Below, piece after piece: positions 1 through 5,227 of a stretch of 5,227 nucleotides of DNA. The position numbers were made by a program, and so were the translations under genes. The notes beneath the pieces were generated by a model that searched no databases, was not told where the DNA came from, and saw only the letters and a program-made list of their open reading frames with translations. The stretch spans positions 1-5,227 of the forward strand of contig JAHWKP010000122.1 in the NCBI GenBank assembly GCA_019347775.1, given 5' to 3'. This DNA is from Actinomycetota bacterium (GTDB lineage: Bacteria; Actinomycetota; Acidimicrobiia; Acidimicrobiales; JAHWKP01). Position 1 is the first letter of the stretch. Each line of letters begins with the position of its first letter.

Positions 1-1
1 C

Positions 2-1105
2 TGTTTCACTACCGCGGTAGGCGGGTGGATCTACACCTCCAACTCAGAAGTGGCCGGCAACGCCGGTGGATGCGGTGCTCTGCGCTTCTCGGCGGCGGGC
101 GAGGTGGAGGACGCCTATCCGATCGTCAGTGGGACATCGAGCAACTGCGCCGGCGGTGCGACTCCTTGGGGAACATGGCTGTCGTGCGAAGAGCACCCCT
201 CCGGTCTCGTCTGGGAATGCGACCCCCTGGGCCGACGGCAGGCGATCGCTCATCCGAGGATGGGGGCGTTCACCCATGAAGCGGTGGCGGTCGATCCGAT
301 CGGCCGTCAGCTCTACATGACCGAAGACGTCCGCGACGGGCGCTTCTACCGCTACTCGCCGGCGAGATATCCCGATCTGTCCGAAGGGCAACTCGAAGTA
401 CTGGTTGCCGGTTCCGACACGGGCGAGGTCACCTGGGCCGAGGTGCCGGATCCCTCTGGCGAGGCAGGCGCGACACGACACCAGGTGCCCGAGAGCAAGC
501 GCTTCAACGGAGGCGAAGGCATCTGGTACGACGCCGGCTTCGTGTACTTCACCACCAAAGGTGACGACCGGGTGTGGATCTACGACACGACCAGGGCGAA
601 GCTGGACATCCTCTACGACGCCGCGGCCCTGGACGACCCTCCGCTCACCGGCGTCGACAACATCGTGGTGGCGCCTTCGGGTGACGTCATCGTCGCTGAG
701 GACGGAGGCGATATGGACCTCGTCCTCATTACCCCCGACCGAGTAGTCGCCCGCCTGGTGAAGGTGACAGGCCAGGACGAGTCGGAGTTGTGCGGACCCG
801 CGTTCGATCCTTCCGGGAAGCGTCTGTACTTCAGCTCGCAGCGGGGGCCGGCGCCGCGAGGACCGGGGATCACCTATGAGGTCACCGGACCCTTCCGTAA
901 CGTGCGCGCCGCCCCGTCGGCGGGAGCGCCACCATCCGTAGCTGCGCCGAATGGCTCTGCGGAAGACGGCGGGAGTAACCTGACCGCTACGGCCCTGGTT
1001 ACCGCCGCGGGTCTCACCGGATTGGGGCTGATCGCCTCTGCTCTAGCCGTTCGCAAACTACGCGATGCCCAGTCGTCGACCGCGGACGAGGTTGACGATG
1101 GGTGA
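2..1105 (+). CDS. PhoX/DUF839-family phosphatase-like protein, 5' truncated by window edge, C-terminally membrane anchored
   Basis: The reading frame is open from base 2, so the true start and any signal peptide lie upstream; 367 residues are visible. The sequence follows the PhoX/DUF839 beta-propeller pattern throughout: NSEV early on, NCAGG and TPWGTWLSCEE (partial residues 48-64), HEAVAVDP, LYMTED, RFNGGEGIWY, YFTTKGDDRVW, LTGVDN, VAEDGG, GPAFDPSGKRLYFSSQRG and TYEVTGPF. Family knowledge: PhoX enzymes are exported, usually by Tat, and are Ca/Fe-dependent phosphomonoesterases; the Cys and acidic residues of the NCAGG/CEE segment belong to the conserved core. Phosphatase activity is therefore inferred, since many DUF839 proteins are uncharacterised. 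After the propeller comes an Ala/Pro/Gly/Ser linker (about residues 300-325), one hydrophobic helix (about 328-349, bases 983-1048), then a basic VRKLR and an acidic tail. This predicts a surface enzyme tethered by its C-terminus, which is not typical of PhoX. The stop overlaps the downstream GDPD start. Confidence 0.85.
   Translation, partial: CFTTAVGGWIYTSNSEVAGNAGGCGALRFSAAGEVEDAYPIVSGTSSNCAGGATPWGTWLSCEEHPSGLVWECDPLGRRQAIAHPRMGAFTHEAVAVDPIGRQLYMTEDVRDGRFYRYSPARYPDLSEGQLEVLVAGSDTGEVTWAEVPDPSGEAGATRHQVPESKRFNGGEGIWYDAGFVYFTTKGDDRVWIYDTTRAKLDILYDAAALDDPPLTGVDNIVVAPSGDVIVAEDGGDMDLVLITPDRVVARLVKVTGQDESELCGPAFDPSGKRLYFSSQRGPAPRGPGITYEVTGPFRNVRAAPSAGAPPSVAAPNGSAEDGGSNLTATALVTAAGLTGLGLIASALAVRKLRDAQSSTADEVDDG
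1088..1091 (+). promoter_or_regulatory. Ribosome binding site (GAGG) for the GDPD gene
   Basis: GAGG lies 6 nt before the ATG at 1098, inside the end of the upstream gene. It supports 1098 as the start over the in-frame ATG at 1065, which would add 11 Arg-rich residues and has no comparable site. Confidence 0.55.
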
Positions 1106-1961
1106 GCCGCTCCACGGACGAGTCTGGGTGATTGCCCATCGAGGTGCGTCGCACGACGCTCCAGAACACACCTACGCCGCCTATGACCAGGCGGTCACCG
1201 ATGGTACGGACTTCCTCGAGCACGACCTGCAAATGACGCGCGACGGCGTGCTTGTGTGCCTTCACGACCCGACGGTCGACCGGACGTCCGACGGCACCGG
1301 CTCCGTCTCGGAGCTGACGCTCGATGAGCTTCGGGCGCTCGATTTCGGATCCTGGTTCAACCAGGTGAACCCCGACCGGGCACATCCCGCCTTCGCCGGG
1401 CAGGAGATCGTCGTGTTCGAGGAGCAGCTCACCCGCTATCGCTCCAACGAACGCACGCTGCGCTTCCACGTGGAAACCAAGTTCTCAAAGAGCACGCCGG
1501 CGTCCGACATCTCGTCTGGAAGTCGGACTATGGAGCTCGAGCTCGTGCGGATCCTCGAGGCCAACGAGCTTCTCAACCCAGACGCGTCAGCGGCTCCGGT
1601 CGTCGTGCAGAGCTTCGACCCCTCGAGCCTGACCTTCATCAACGAGCTCACCAACGACGGGGTACCGACTGCGCTCTTGACGCCCGGCCCGGGGCCCGAC
1701 GCCCTCCCACCGGGTGTCGACATCGCGGCGCCCAATTACCGCGCCTTGCTGGCCGACCCGGCGTACGTCGAACGCCGGCACGCCCAGGGAAACGAAGTAC
1801 ATACCTACACCGTCGACGAACCCGACCAAATTCGCCGGCTGATCGAGGTCGGCGTCGACGCAATCTTCACCAACCGACCGGGTCTCCTGCGTCAGATTCT
1901 CAGTGACGAGTTCCCTGCGTGGTCAGCTCGTCCGGCCGATGATCGAGCACGACGCTCCTGA
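1098..1961 (+). CDS. Glycerophosphodiester phosphodiesterase (GDPD family)
   Basis: This 287-residue protein is of normal length for a bacterial GDPD, a metal-dependent TIM-barrel enzyme that hydrolyses glycerophosphodiesters to glycerol-3-phosphate and an alcohol. The catalytic pattern is complete: AHRG at 13-16 and PEHT at 22-25, the metal-binding E-x-D at 41-43 (LEHDLQ), DGVLVCLHD with the second catalytic His at 56, the DRTSDGTG loop at 61-68, VETK with metal ligand Glu126 and Lys128, VVQSFD in mid-barrel, and a C-terminal YTVDEPDQIRRLI...GVDAIFTNRP block. No signal peptide or membrane segment is visible, so a cytoplasmic enzyme acting on imported diesters or lipid turnover products is inferred. 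Its ATG overlaps the PhoX-like stop by 8 nt (ATGGGTGA), which implies co-transcription and translational coupling. It could be called UgpQ- or GlpQ-like, but substrate preference cannot be read from the sequence. Confidence 0.92.
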   Translation: MGEPLHGRVWVIAHRGASHDAPEHTYAAYDQAVTDGTDFLEHDLQMTRDGVLVCLHDPTVDRTSDGTGSVSELTLDELRALDFGSWFNQVNPDRAHPAFAGQEIVVFEEQLTRYRSNERTLRFHVETKFSKSTPASDISSGSRTMELELVRILEANELLNPDASAAPVVVQSFDPSSLTFINELTNDGVPTALLTPGPGPDALPPGVDIAAPNYRALLADPAYVERRHAQGNEVHTYTVDEPDQIRRLIEVGVDAIFTNRPGLLRQILSDEFPAWSARPADDRARRS

Positions 1962-1982
1962 GATCCGTACATTTGGTTGCTT

Positions 1983-3443
1983 ATGGCAGCTAACAAGGCT
2001 TCTGTGTTCTGGGTCGCTGGGGTCACCGTCCTCGTGGCGGCACTTGCCGCGGGCCCGAGTGTTCCGGTCGGTGCCCAGGAGAGCCCCCCGGGCGAGTCGG
2101 GGTGCACGGTCTTCGATGCGCGGGGCGATACCGGTGATCTAGGTACGACCAACCCACGGGTCGAAGACCGAGCTGACATCACACAACTTTGCGTCGACTA
2201 CGGATACGCGCTGCGCGTTGTGGTCGTCGTGGCGCAACCCACCGATCCCAAGTCAGATCCCGGATGGGGCGATACAGGTGATTCCCGGGTCGACTTCGGG
2301 TTCGACACCGATGACGATGCAGATCTCGAGCTGGTGGCCTCGGCCGACGGCGAGGACGAGGTCGTCGTGCGCGACGCCGCCAACGCTCAAGCGCTGTGTA
2401 TCGCTCCGTTCTACGCCCTCGATACCGGCTACGCGCTCGAGGTGTCGCGCAACTGCCTCGGTGCGGACTCCGTCGCGACGACTGTCCGGATGGTCTACGA
2501 CCCTGCGCCGGCTCCGACCGCCGGGCCGCTGGTCACGGACACGGCGCCCGACACCGGTTTCGTCCCCCGTGTCACCCGCACGCCTCCGGCGGTCCCCCAA
2601 CCCCTTGCCGATGCTGCACCCGCGATCTGCAGTCCCGACGAGGAGAACGACACGGTCGACGAGGCGTTCCAGCCGGTGGTCTTCGATGCGGGTGACATCG
2701 TCGAGAGCTGCGTGCAGCACGGCGGCAGTGAACTGCGGCTCACGATGCGGATGCGCCGGCCCACCGATCCTCAGACTGAGCCGATCTGGCGCACTCGTTC
2801 GGTCGTGGCGTGGGATATCGACGCCGACAACGACCTGAGCGAGGACTTCACGGCGCTCTTCACCGACACCGGGGTAAGGCTGTATGCACCCGATGCCTCG
2901 GACGCCTCTGACTTCTGCGAAGGCACGCCGGGCTTCGACGGCACGTTGCTGATCGCCCACTTCCCCCGCCCGTGCCTCGGCAGTCCGGGGTTCGTCGCCG
3001 TCCGGCCCTTCTCGCTGTTCGCCCGGGTTGCCCAGATCGAGCCGGACCCGCCGGCGGCCATCGACCTGTTCCGGTTCCCGGGCTTCGGGCTCCTGGTGGG
3101 TGCCCCGGGCGCGACAGTTCCGCCGCAGGCGACAGGGCCGGTCCAGGAGCCGACTCCGCCGCGGAACCCGGTGGTTCCCGCACCTCCGCCCGCTGGCACC
3201 GAGGAAACCGGCGGCACCGGCCAGGGCGTGACCGTCCGGACCGCTACTGGCACTGCCACCGCGCCCGTCGTGACCCAAACCTCGACTTCCCGACTGGCCG
3301 TGACCGGTGCAGCCGTGGTCCCCATCGGTTGGGGTCTGGCCCTCACGATGGGCGGCGCCTTGCTCGTGATGGCCTCCCGACGGCGAGCGGCCGTGGCCCT
3401 GGTCGAACGAGGGCGCTGGGACGTTCTGCCGGGAAGCCGCTAA
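1983..3443 (+). CDS. Secreted cell-wall protein with duplicated four-cysteine domain and LAVTG sorting signal
   Basis: I do not recognise a named family for this 486-residue protein. ATG 1983 opens a signal peptide: basic MAANK, a hydrophobic core at about 8-23, and a likely cut after VGA at 31. A TTG two codons earlier is possible; the Shine-Dalgarno is weak, and the start lies 21 nt after the GDPD stop. Two homologous domains follow, at about 41-172 and 216-349. Each has four Cys (41, 70, 139, 158; 216, 243, 312, 331), a V-x-D-x-x-D-I segment ending in Cys, PTDP, a Trp nine residues later, an Asp-rich loop (FDTDDDAD or WDIDADND), and a CLG motif. These are the only Cys in the protein. A Pro-rich linker joins the domains, and a Pro/Thr/Gly stalk (about 374-436) leads to LAVTG (438-442), a hydrophobic helix and RRR. 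Disulfide-stabilised, possibly Ca-binding beta domains displayed on the wall by a class E-type sortase are inferred. Ligand and role are unknown. Confidence 0.85.
   Translation: MAANKASVFWVAGVTVLVAALAAGPSVPVGAQESPPGESGCTVFDARGDTGDLGTTNPRVEDRADITQLCVDYGYALRVVVVVAQPTDPKSDPGWGDTGDSRVDFGFDTDDDADLELVASADGEDEVVVRDAANAQALCIAPFYALDTGYALEVSRNCLGADSVATTVRMVYDPAPAPTAGPLVTDTAPDTGFVPRVTRTPPAVPQPLADAAPAICSPDEENDTVDEAFQPVVFDAGDIVESCVQHGGSELRLTMRMRRPTDPQTEPIWRTRSVVAWDIDADNDLSEDFTALFTDTGVRLYAPDASDASDFCEGTPGFDGTLLIAHFPRPCLGSPGFVAVRPFSLFARVAQIEPDPPAAIDLFRFPGFGLLVGAPGATVPPQATGPVQEPTPPRNPVVPAPPPAGTEETGGTGQGVTVRTATGTATAPVVTQTSTSRLAVTGAAVVPIGWGLALTMGGALLVMASRRRAAVALVERGRWDVLPGSR
2103..2498 (+). repeat. First copy of duplicated four-Cys domain (coding, diverged)
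   Basis: Encodes residues 41-172 of the secreted protein. Cys 41, 70, 139 and 158 are spaced 29/69/19. It contains PTDP at 86-89, Trp95 and the acidic loop FDTDDDAD at 107-114. The end near residue 172 is approximate, placed where the Pro/Ala linker begins. The repeat is clear at protein level but mostly lost at DNA level, so the duplication is old. Confidence 0.8.
2628..3029 (+). repeat. Second copy of duplicated four-Cys domain (coding, diverged)
   Basis: Encodes residues 216-349. Cys 216, 243, 312 and 331 are spaced 27/69/19, matching copy one except for two residues in the first interval. It carries PTDP at 260-263, Trp269, the acidic loop WDIDADND at 277-284, and CLGSPG at 331-336. The C-terminal edge is approximate. 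Confidence 0.8.
3294..3308 (+). other. LAVTG sortase sorting motif (coding)
   Basis: Codes for Leu-Ala-Val-Thr-Gly at residues 438-442, followed by about 23 mostly hydrophobic residues and a SRRR basic stop. LAxTG is the pentapeptide known for class E sortases of high-GC actinobacteria. The tail after RRR is about 18 residues, somewhat longer than in classical LPxTG proteins. No sortase gene is present in the window. Confidence 0.7.
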
Positions 3444-3457
3444 GGCGGGCTTTCCGG
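3429..3457 (+). terminator. Stem-loop over the stop codon of the secreted-protein gene (possible terminator or attenuator)
   Basis: CCGGGAAGCC (3429-3438) pairs with GGCTTTCCGG (3448-3457) over 10 bp with one G-U wobble. The 9-nt loop contains the TAA stop (3441-3443). There is no U-run afterwards, so it is not a classic intrinsic terminator. U-less hairpins have been proposed as terminators in high-GC actinobacteria, but that remains debated. Its place between the secreted protein and the sigma gene suggests a unit boundary. Confidence 0.45.
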
Positions 3458-3499
3458 GGATGGATGCCTGCGGTTGACGATCCCCTTGTGGCCCCACCA

Positions 3500-3505
3500 A
3501 AGGAG
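3500..3505 (+). promoter_or_regulatory. Ribosome binding site AAGGAG for the sigma factor gene
   Basis: AAGGAG, within the purine run AAAGGAGAGG, sits 3 nt before ATG 3509. It is the strongest Shine-Dalgarno-like sequence in the window and favours this start over the in-frame ATG at 3464, but the spacing is shorter than the usual 5-9 nt. Confidence 0.55.
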
Positions 3506-3508
3506 AGG

Positions 3509-4117
3509 ATGAAACTGGCGGTCGAGGAAGGCGGGGGCAAGCACGCGGCGGAGGTGACTCTTCTCGCGGAGGCCGCCGAAGGCAAGCCCGCGGCCGTGCG
3601 GCGTCTGCTCGACGACGCCGGGCCGGTGGTCTACGGATTTCTGTACGGCCGGGTCGGTGGGAATCCGACCGTCGCCGAGGATCTCGTGCAGGAAACGCTG
3701 CTGGAGGCAGTGCGGTCGTCGCACACCTTCCGGGGCGAGTCGGCACTGACAACTTGGCTGTGCACCATCGCCAGGCGACGGCTCGCCCGTCATTACGAGT
3801 CGGAGCGCAAGTCCGATGTGGCCCGGGCCGGGCTCTCGTTGGTGCGCGACGTGCCCGACCATGCCGAAGAGGACGTCGACCGGGCCGACGAGGTGCTTCG
3901 GGCGCTAGGGCGCCTCAGCGCCGTACATCGCCAGGTACTCGTCATGAAATACCTCGACGAGATGCACGTCGCCGAGATCGCCGCCGAGCTCGGCCGCACG
4001 AAGGTGCAGGTGCAGTCGCTGCTTCAGCGGGCGCGGGAGAGTCTCAGGCGAGAGATGAGCGACGAGGAAGCCGGGACGTCGGCGGCAGAGGCGACAGGGG
4101 CGGATTCCGATGAGTGA
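3509..4117 (+). CDS. RNA polymerase sigma factor, group 4 / ECF type (sigma-70 family)
   Basis: With the start at ATG 3509 the protein is 202 residues, a normal ECF size. Region 2 covers about residues 30-97 and includes AEDLVQET (56-63), FRGESALTTWLCTIARRRLARHY (split around 74-96) and the basic promoter-melting/-10 recognition helix. A charged, poorly conserved linker (about 98-128) follows. Region 4 is at about 131-182, with LSAVHRQVLVMKYLDE and the helix-turn-helix VAEIAAELGRTKVQVQSLLQRARESL that would contact the -35 element. There is no region 1.1 or region 3, and no extra C-terminal domain beyond an acidic tail (184-202). It should direct RNA polymerase to a specific regulon. Its end overlaps the membrane-protein start by 8 nt (ATGAGTGA), the usual layout of an ECF sigma with its cognate regulator. 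A longer form from ATG 3464 (15 more residues) cannot be excluded. No autoregulatory promoter is evident in the 65 nt upstream. Confidence 0.92.
   Translation: MKLAVEEGGGKHAAEVTLLAEAAEGKPAAVRRLLDDAGPVVYGFLYGRVGGNPTVAEDLVQETLLEAVRSSHTFRGESALTTWLCTIARRRLARHYESERKSDVARAGLSLVRDVPDHAEEDVDRADEVLRALGRLSAVHRQVLVMKYLDEMHVAEIAAELGRTKVQVQSLLQRARESLRREMSDEEAGTSAAEATGADSDE
4096..4100 (+). promoter_or_regulatory. Ribosome binding site AGGGG for the membrane sensor gene
   Basis: AGGGG, inside the sigma gene's acidic-tail codons, lies 9 nt before ATG 4110 and supports that start. Confidence 0.45.
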
Positions 4118-5227
4118 GCGTCGCGAGGAGAACCCGCTGCGCGGGATCGACGCGCCCCGGCCGCTGCCGCCCGAGCTGAGGGCGCGGCTCGAAGAGCACT
4201 TGTCCGCGGTCGCGACCGCCGTTCTGCCTGAAGGCATCGACCGGCCTCGGCCCATTCCGGCGCCTGCGCGCGAACGGGTGGAGAGGGCGGTGCTGGCGCA
4301 GGGTCGTTCCCGCCCGGCTGGTACGCGCCCGGCTACAGCGGCTCCGACTGCCTGGTACCGGAGCAGCCGCGCCCGCCAGTGGATGCCGCTCGTCGCCGCG
4401 GGCCTGGTGTTGTTCCTGGGCATGTCGGCCGCGCTGACGCTTACTCGGTCTGACCGCTCGACGCCTTCCGACAGTGCCTTGACCGAGTTCGAGCAGCGCG
4501 ACGCCCCCACGGACGAATCGTTCGATTTCTCGGGAGGCGCCGGTCCGCCGCCCCCGTTCAGTGAAGGCCCGGTCGGAGGGCCCGTCGGAGCTCCGTCGCC
4601 GCTGCGCGAAGCGGCGCCGTCTTCCGACGCCGGCAAATCCGACGCTTCCAGTGGCCGGCCCGCGGCCTCGGCCGAGGCGGCACGGGCGCCGGTGCGGGTA
4701 GGTCTGTCCGGGCCCGACAACCAGGTCGCGACGGGCTTTCGGTCGTACATGAATGCCTTGAACGCGCAGGGCGGTGTCGGTGGATATCGCCGAGTCGAGA
4801 CCGTCAACCCCTCGACCAGGGGGTCGATGGCCACGGTGAACACGTCGTTGGCCGGGCCGCTCGACCCGCGGTCTTCGGGTCCACGTCTAGAGGGTCCAGC
4901 GGCACCAGAGGGCCTGCTGCGATCCGACACGTTCTCGTTCGCCTCGGCCCCCGAGCGGCTCAGCCACCTGCTGGCCGACGCTCTCTACCCGGAGGCGCGT
5001 CCTGGTGCGGCAGTGGTCATCTTCACCGGCTCCGGAGTGTTCGACGAAGTTGTGCCTAACGCGGTTGCGAGCGCGTTGCGAGAGAAGGGCATCGTCGCCA
5101 ATCGGGTGACGACCCGATCGGGGCGCCCGGCGCAATGGCCGCAGGCGGAGGTGGCGGTGCTGTCCATGACCGCAGAGGAAGTCGGCAACTGGCTGACCGC
5201 GGCGTCGGCGGAGGGTTACCGACCGGC
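4110..5227 (+). CDS. Single-pass membrane protein, putative anti-sigma regulator with periplasmic-binding-protein-like outer domain, 3' truncated by window edge
   Basis: The frame is open from ATG 4110 to the window end, giving 372 visible residues. Residues 1-90 are hydrophilic and Arg/Pro-rich (PRPLPPELRARLEEHL at 16-31) and probably cytoplasmic. Residues 92-112 form one strong transmembrane helix (MPLVAAGLVLFLGMSAALTL), flanked by Arg on the inner side. Residues 113-193 are a Pro/Gly/Ser/Asp linker. From about 194 (VRVGLSGPDNQ, then ALNAQGGVGGYRRVETV at 216-232) the sequence resembles the first lobe of type 1 periplasmic binding proteins of the branched-chain amino-acid/ABC substrate-binding kind. 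Later parts also fit: AAVVIFTGSGVFDEVVPNAV, ALREKGIVANRV, WPQAEVAVLS, and WLTAASAEGYRP. The overlap with the sigma gene suggests that the N-terminus holds the sigma factor and the outer domain senses a ligand; this is inference. No Cys is present, so the HxxxCxxC zinc anti-sigma motif is absent. The alternative is a membrane-tethered transporter binding protein. Confidence 0.75.
   Translation, partial: MSERREENPLRGIDAPRPLPPELRARLEEHLSAVATAVLPEGIDRPRPIPAPARERVERAVLAQGRSRPAGTRPATAAPTAWYRSSRARQWMPLVAAGLVLFLGMSAALTLTRSDRSTPSDSALTEFEQRDAPTDESFDFSGGAGPPPPFSEGPVGGPVGAPSPLREAAPSSDAGKSDASSGRPAASAEAARAPVRVGLSGPDNQVATGFRSYMNALNAQGGVGGYRRVETVNPSTRGSMATVNTSLAGPLDPRSSGPRLEGPAAPEGLLRSDTFSFASAPERLSHLLADALYPEARPGAAVVIFTGSGVFDEVVPNAVASALREKGIVANRVTTRSGRPAQWPQAEVAVLSMTAEEVGNWLTAASAEGYRP

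Noticed and set aside
2108..2690. 13-nt direct repeat GGTCTTCGATGCG at 2108-2120 and 2678-2690
   Set aside because: The two copies encode VFDA at non-equivalent places in the two domains when aligned on Cys (27 versus 10 residues before the second Cys), so this is probably chance and not a trace of the duplication.
2218..2838. Plus-strand open frame (206 codons) inside the secreted-protein gene
   Set aside because: It is a Ser/Arg/Thr-rich shadow frame. The overlapping frame has conserved Cys spacing, a signal peptide and a sorting signal.
2972..3463. N-terminal extension of the sigma frame back into the secreted-protein gene
   Set aside because: The extension is Arg/Pro/Gly-rich noise in another frame of a clear gene. 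Sigma region 2 begins well after 3509, and a good Shine-Dalgarno lies at 3500-3505.
3456..3485. Inverted repeat GGGGAT / ATCCCC before the sigma gene
   Set aside because: It has only 6 bp with an 18-nt loop and competes with the stronger 3429-3457 stem. It is weak as a terminator or operator.
3474..3502. Possible sigma-70 promoter starting at TTGACG (3474-3479)
   Set aside because: At 17 nt spacing the -10 position reads CAAAGG-like sequence with no TANNNT match.
2253..3752. Long minus-strand open frame (499 codons) opposite the secreted protein and sigma genes
   Set aside because: The translation is Arg/Pro-rich low-complexity with no domain, and it crosses a well-supported gene boundary. 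It is a typical high-GC antisense shadow.
3905..4930. Minus-strand open frame (341 codons) opposite the sigma end and membrane sensor gene
   Set aside because: The composition is Ser/Arg/Gly-rich with no recognisable motif, while the plus strand carries a sigma region 4, a transmembrane helix and a PBP-like domain.

Overview
The window looks like chromosome from a high-GC actinobacterium. GC-rich third positions, secreted proteins with an LAxTG-type sorting motif, and the style of the PhoX/DUF839 and sigma-factor genes suggest an Acidimicrobiia-like lineage. That placement is an inference from gene style only. All five genes are on the plus strand and packed almost without gaps. No RNA gene, CRISPR array, insertion sequence or origin was seen.

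Bases 2-1982 hold a phosphorus-related pair. The first gene is the C-terminal part of a PhoX/DUF839-family phosphatase-like protein, with its N-terminus outside the window and an unusual C-terminal membrane anchor. Overlapping its stop by 8 nt is a glycerophosphodiester phosphodiesterase (GDPD) gene. Together they would suit recovery of phosphate or glycerol-3-phosphate from organic esters and phospholipid head groups, although the GDPD itself has no visible export signal.

Bases 1983-3443 encode a 486-residue secreted protein that I cannot name. It has a signal peptide, two diverged copies of an approximately 130-residue four-cysteine acidic domain, a Pro/Thr-rich stalk, and an LAVTG-hydrophobic-basic C-terminus typical of sortase substrates. 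The two domains keep almost the same cysteine spacing (29/69/19 and 27/69/19), so they are a clear tandem duplication. A 10-bp stem-loop lies over its stop codon and may separate it from the next unit.

Bases 3509-5227 hold a two-gene signalling unit. A group 4 (ECF-type) sigma factor overlaps by 8 nt a single-pass membrane protein that runs off the window. This second protein sits where an anti-sigma factor is expected. It has a cytoplasmic segment of about 90 residues, one transmembrane helix, a disordered linker, and an outer domain resembling type 1 periplasmic binding proteins (branched-chain amino-acid/ABC substrate-binding type). A ligand-sensing outer domain linked to a sigma factor through the membrane is the most interesting feature here. 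Only two gaps lie between genes, 21 and 65 nt, and neither shows a convincing promoter.
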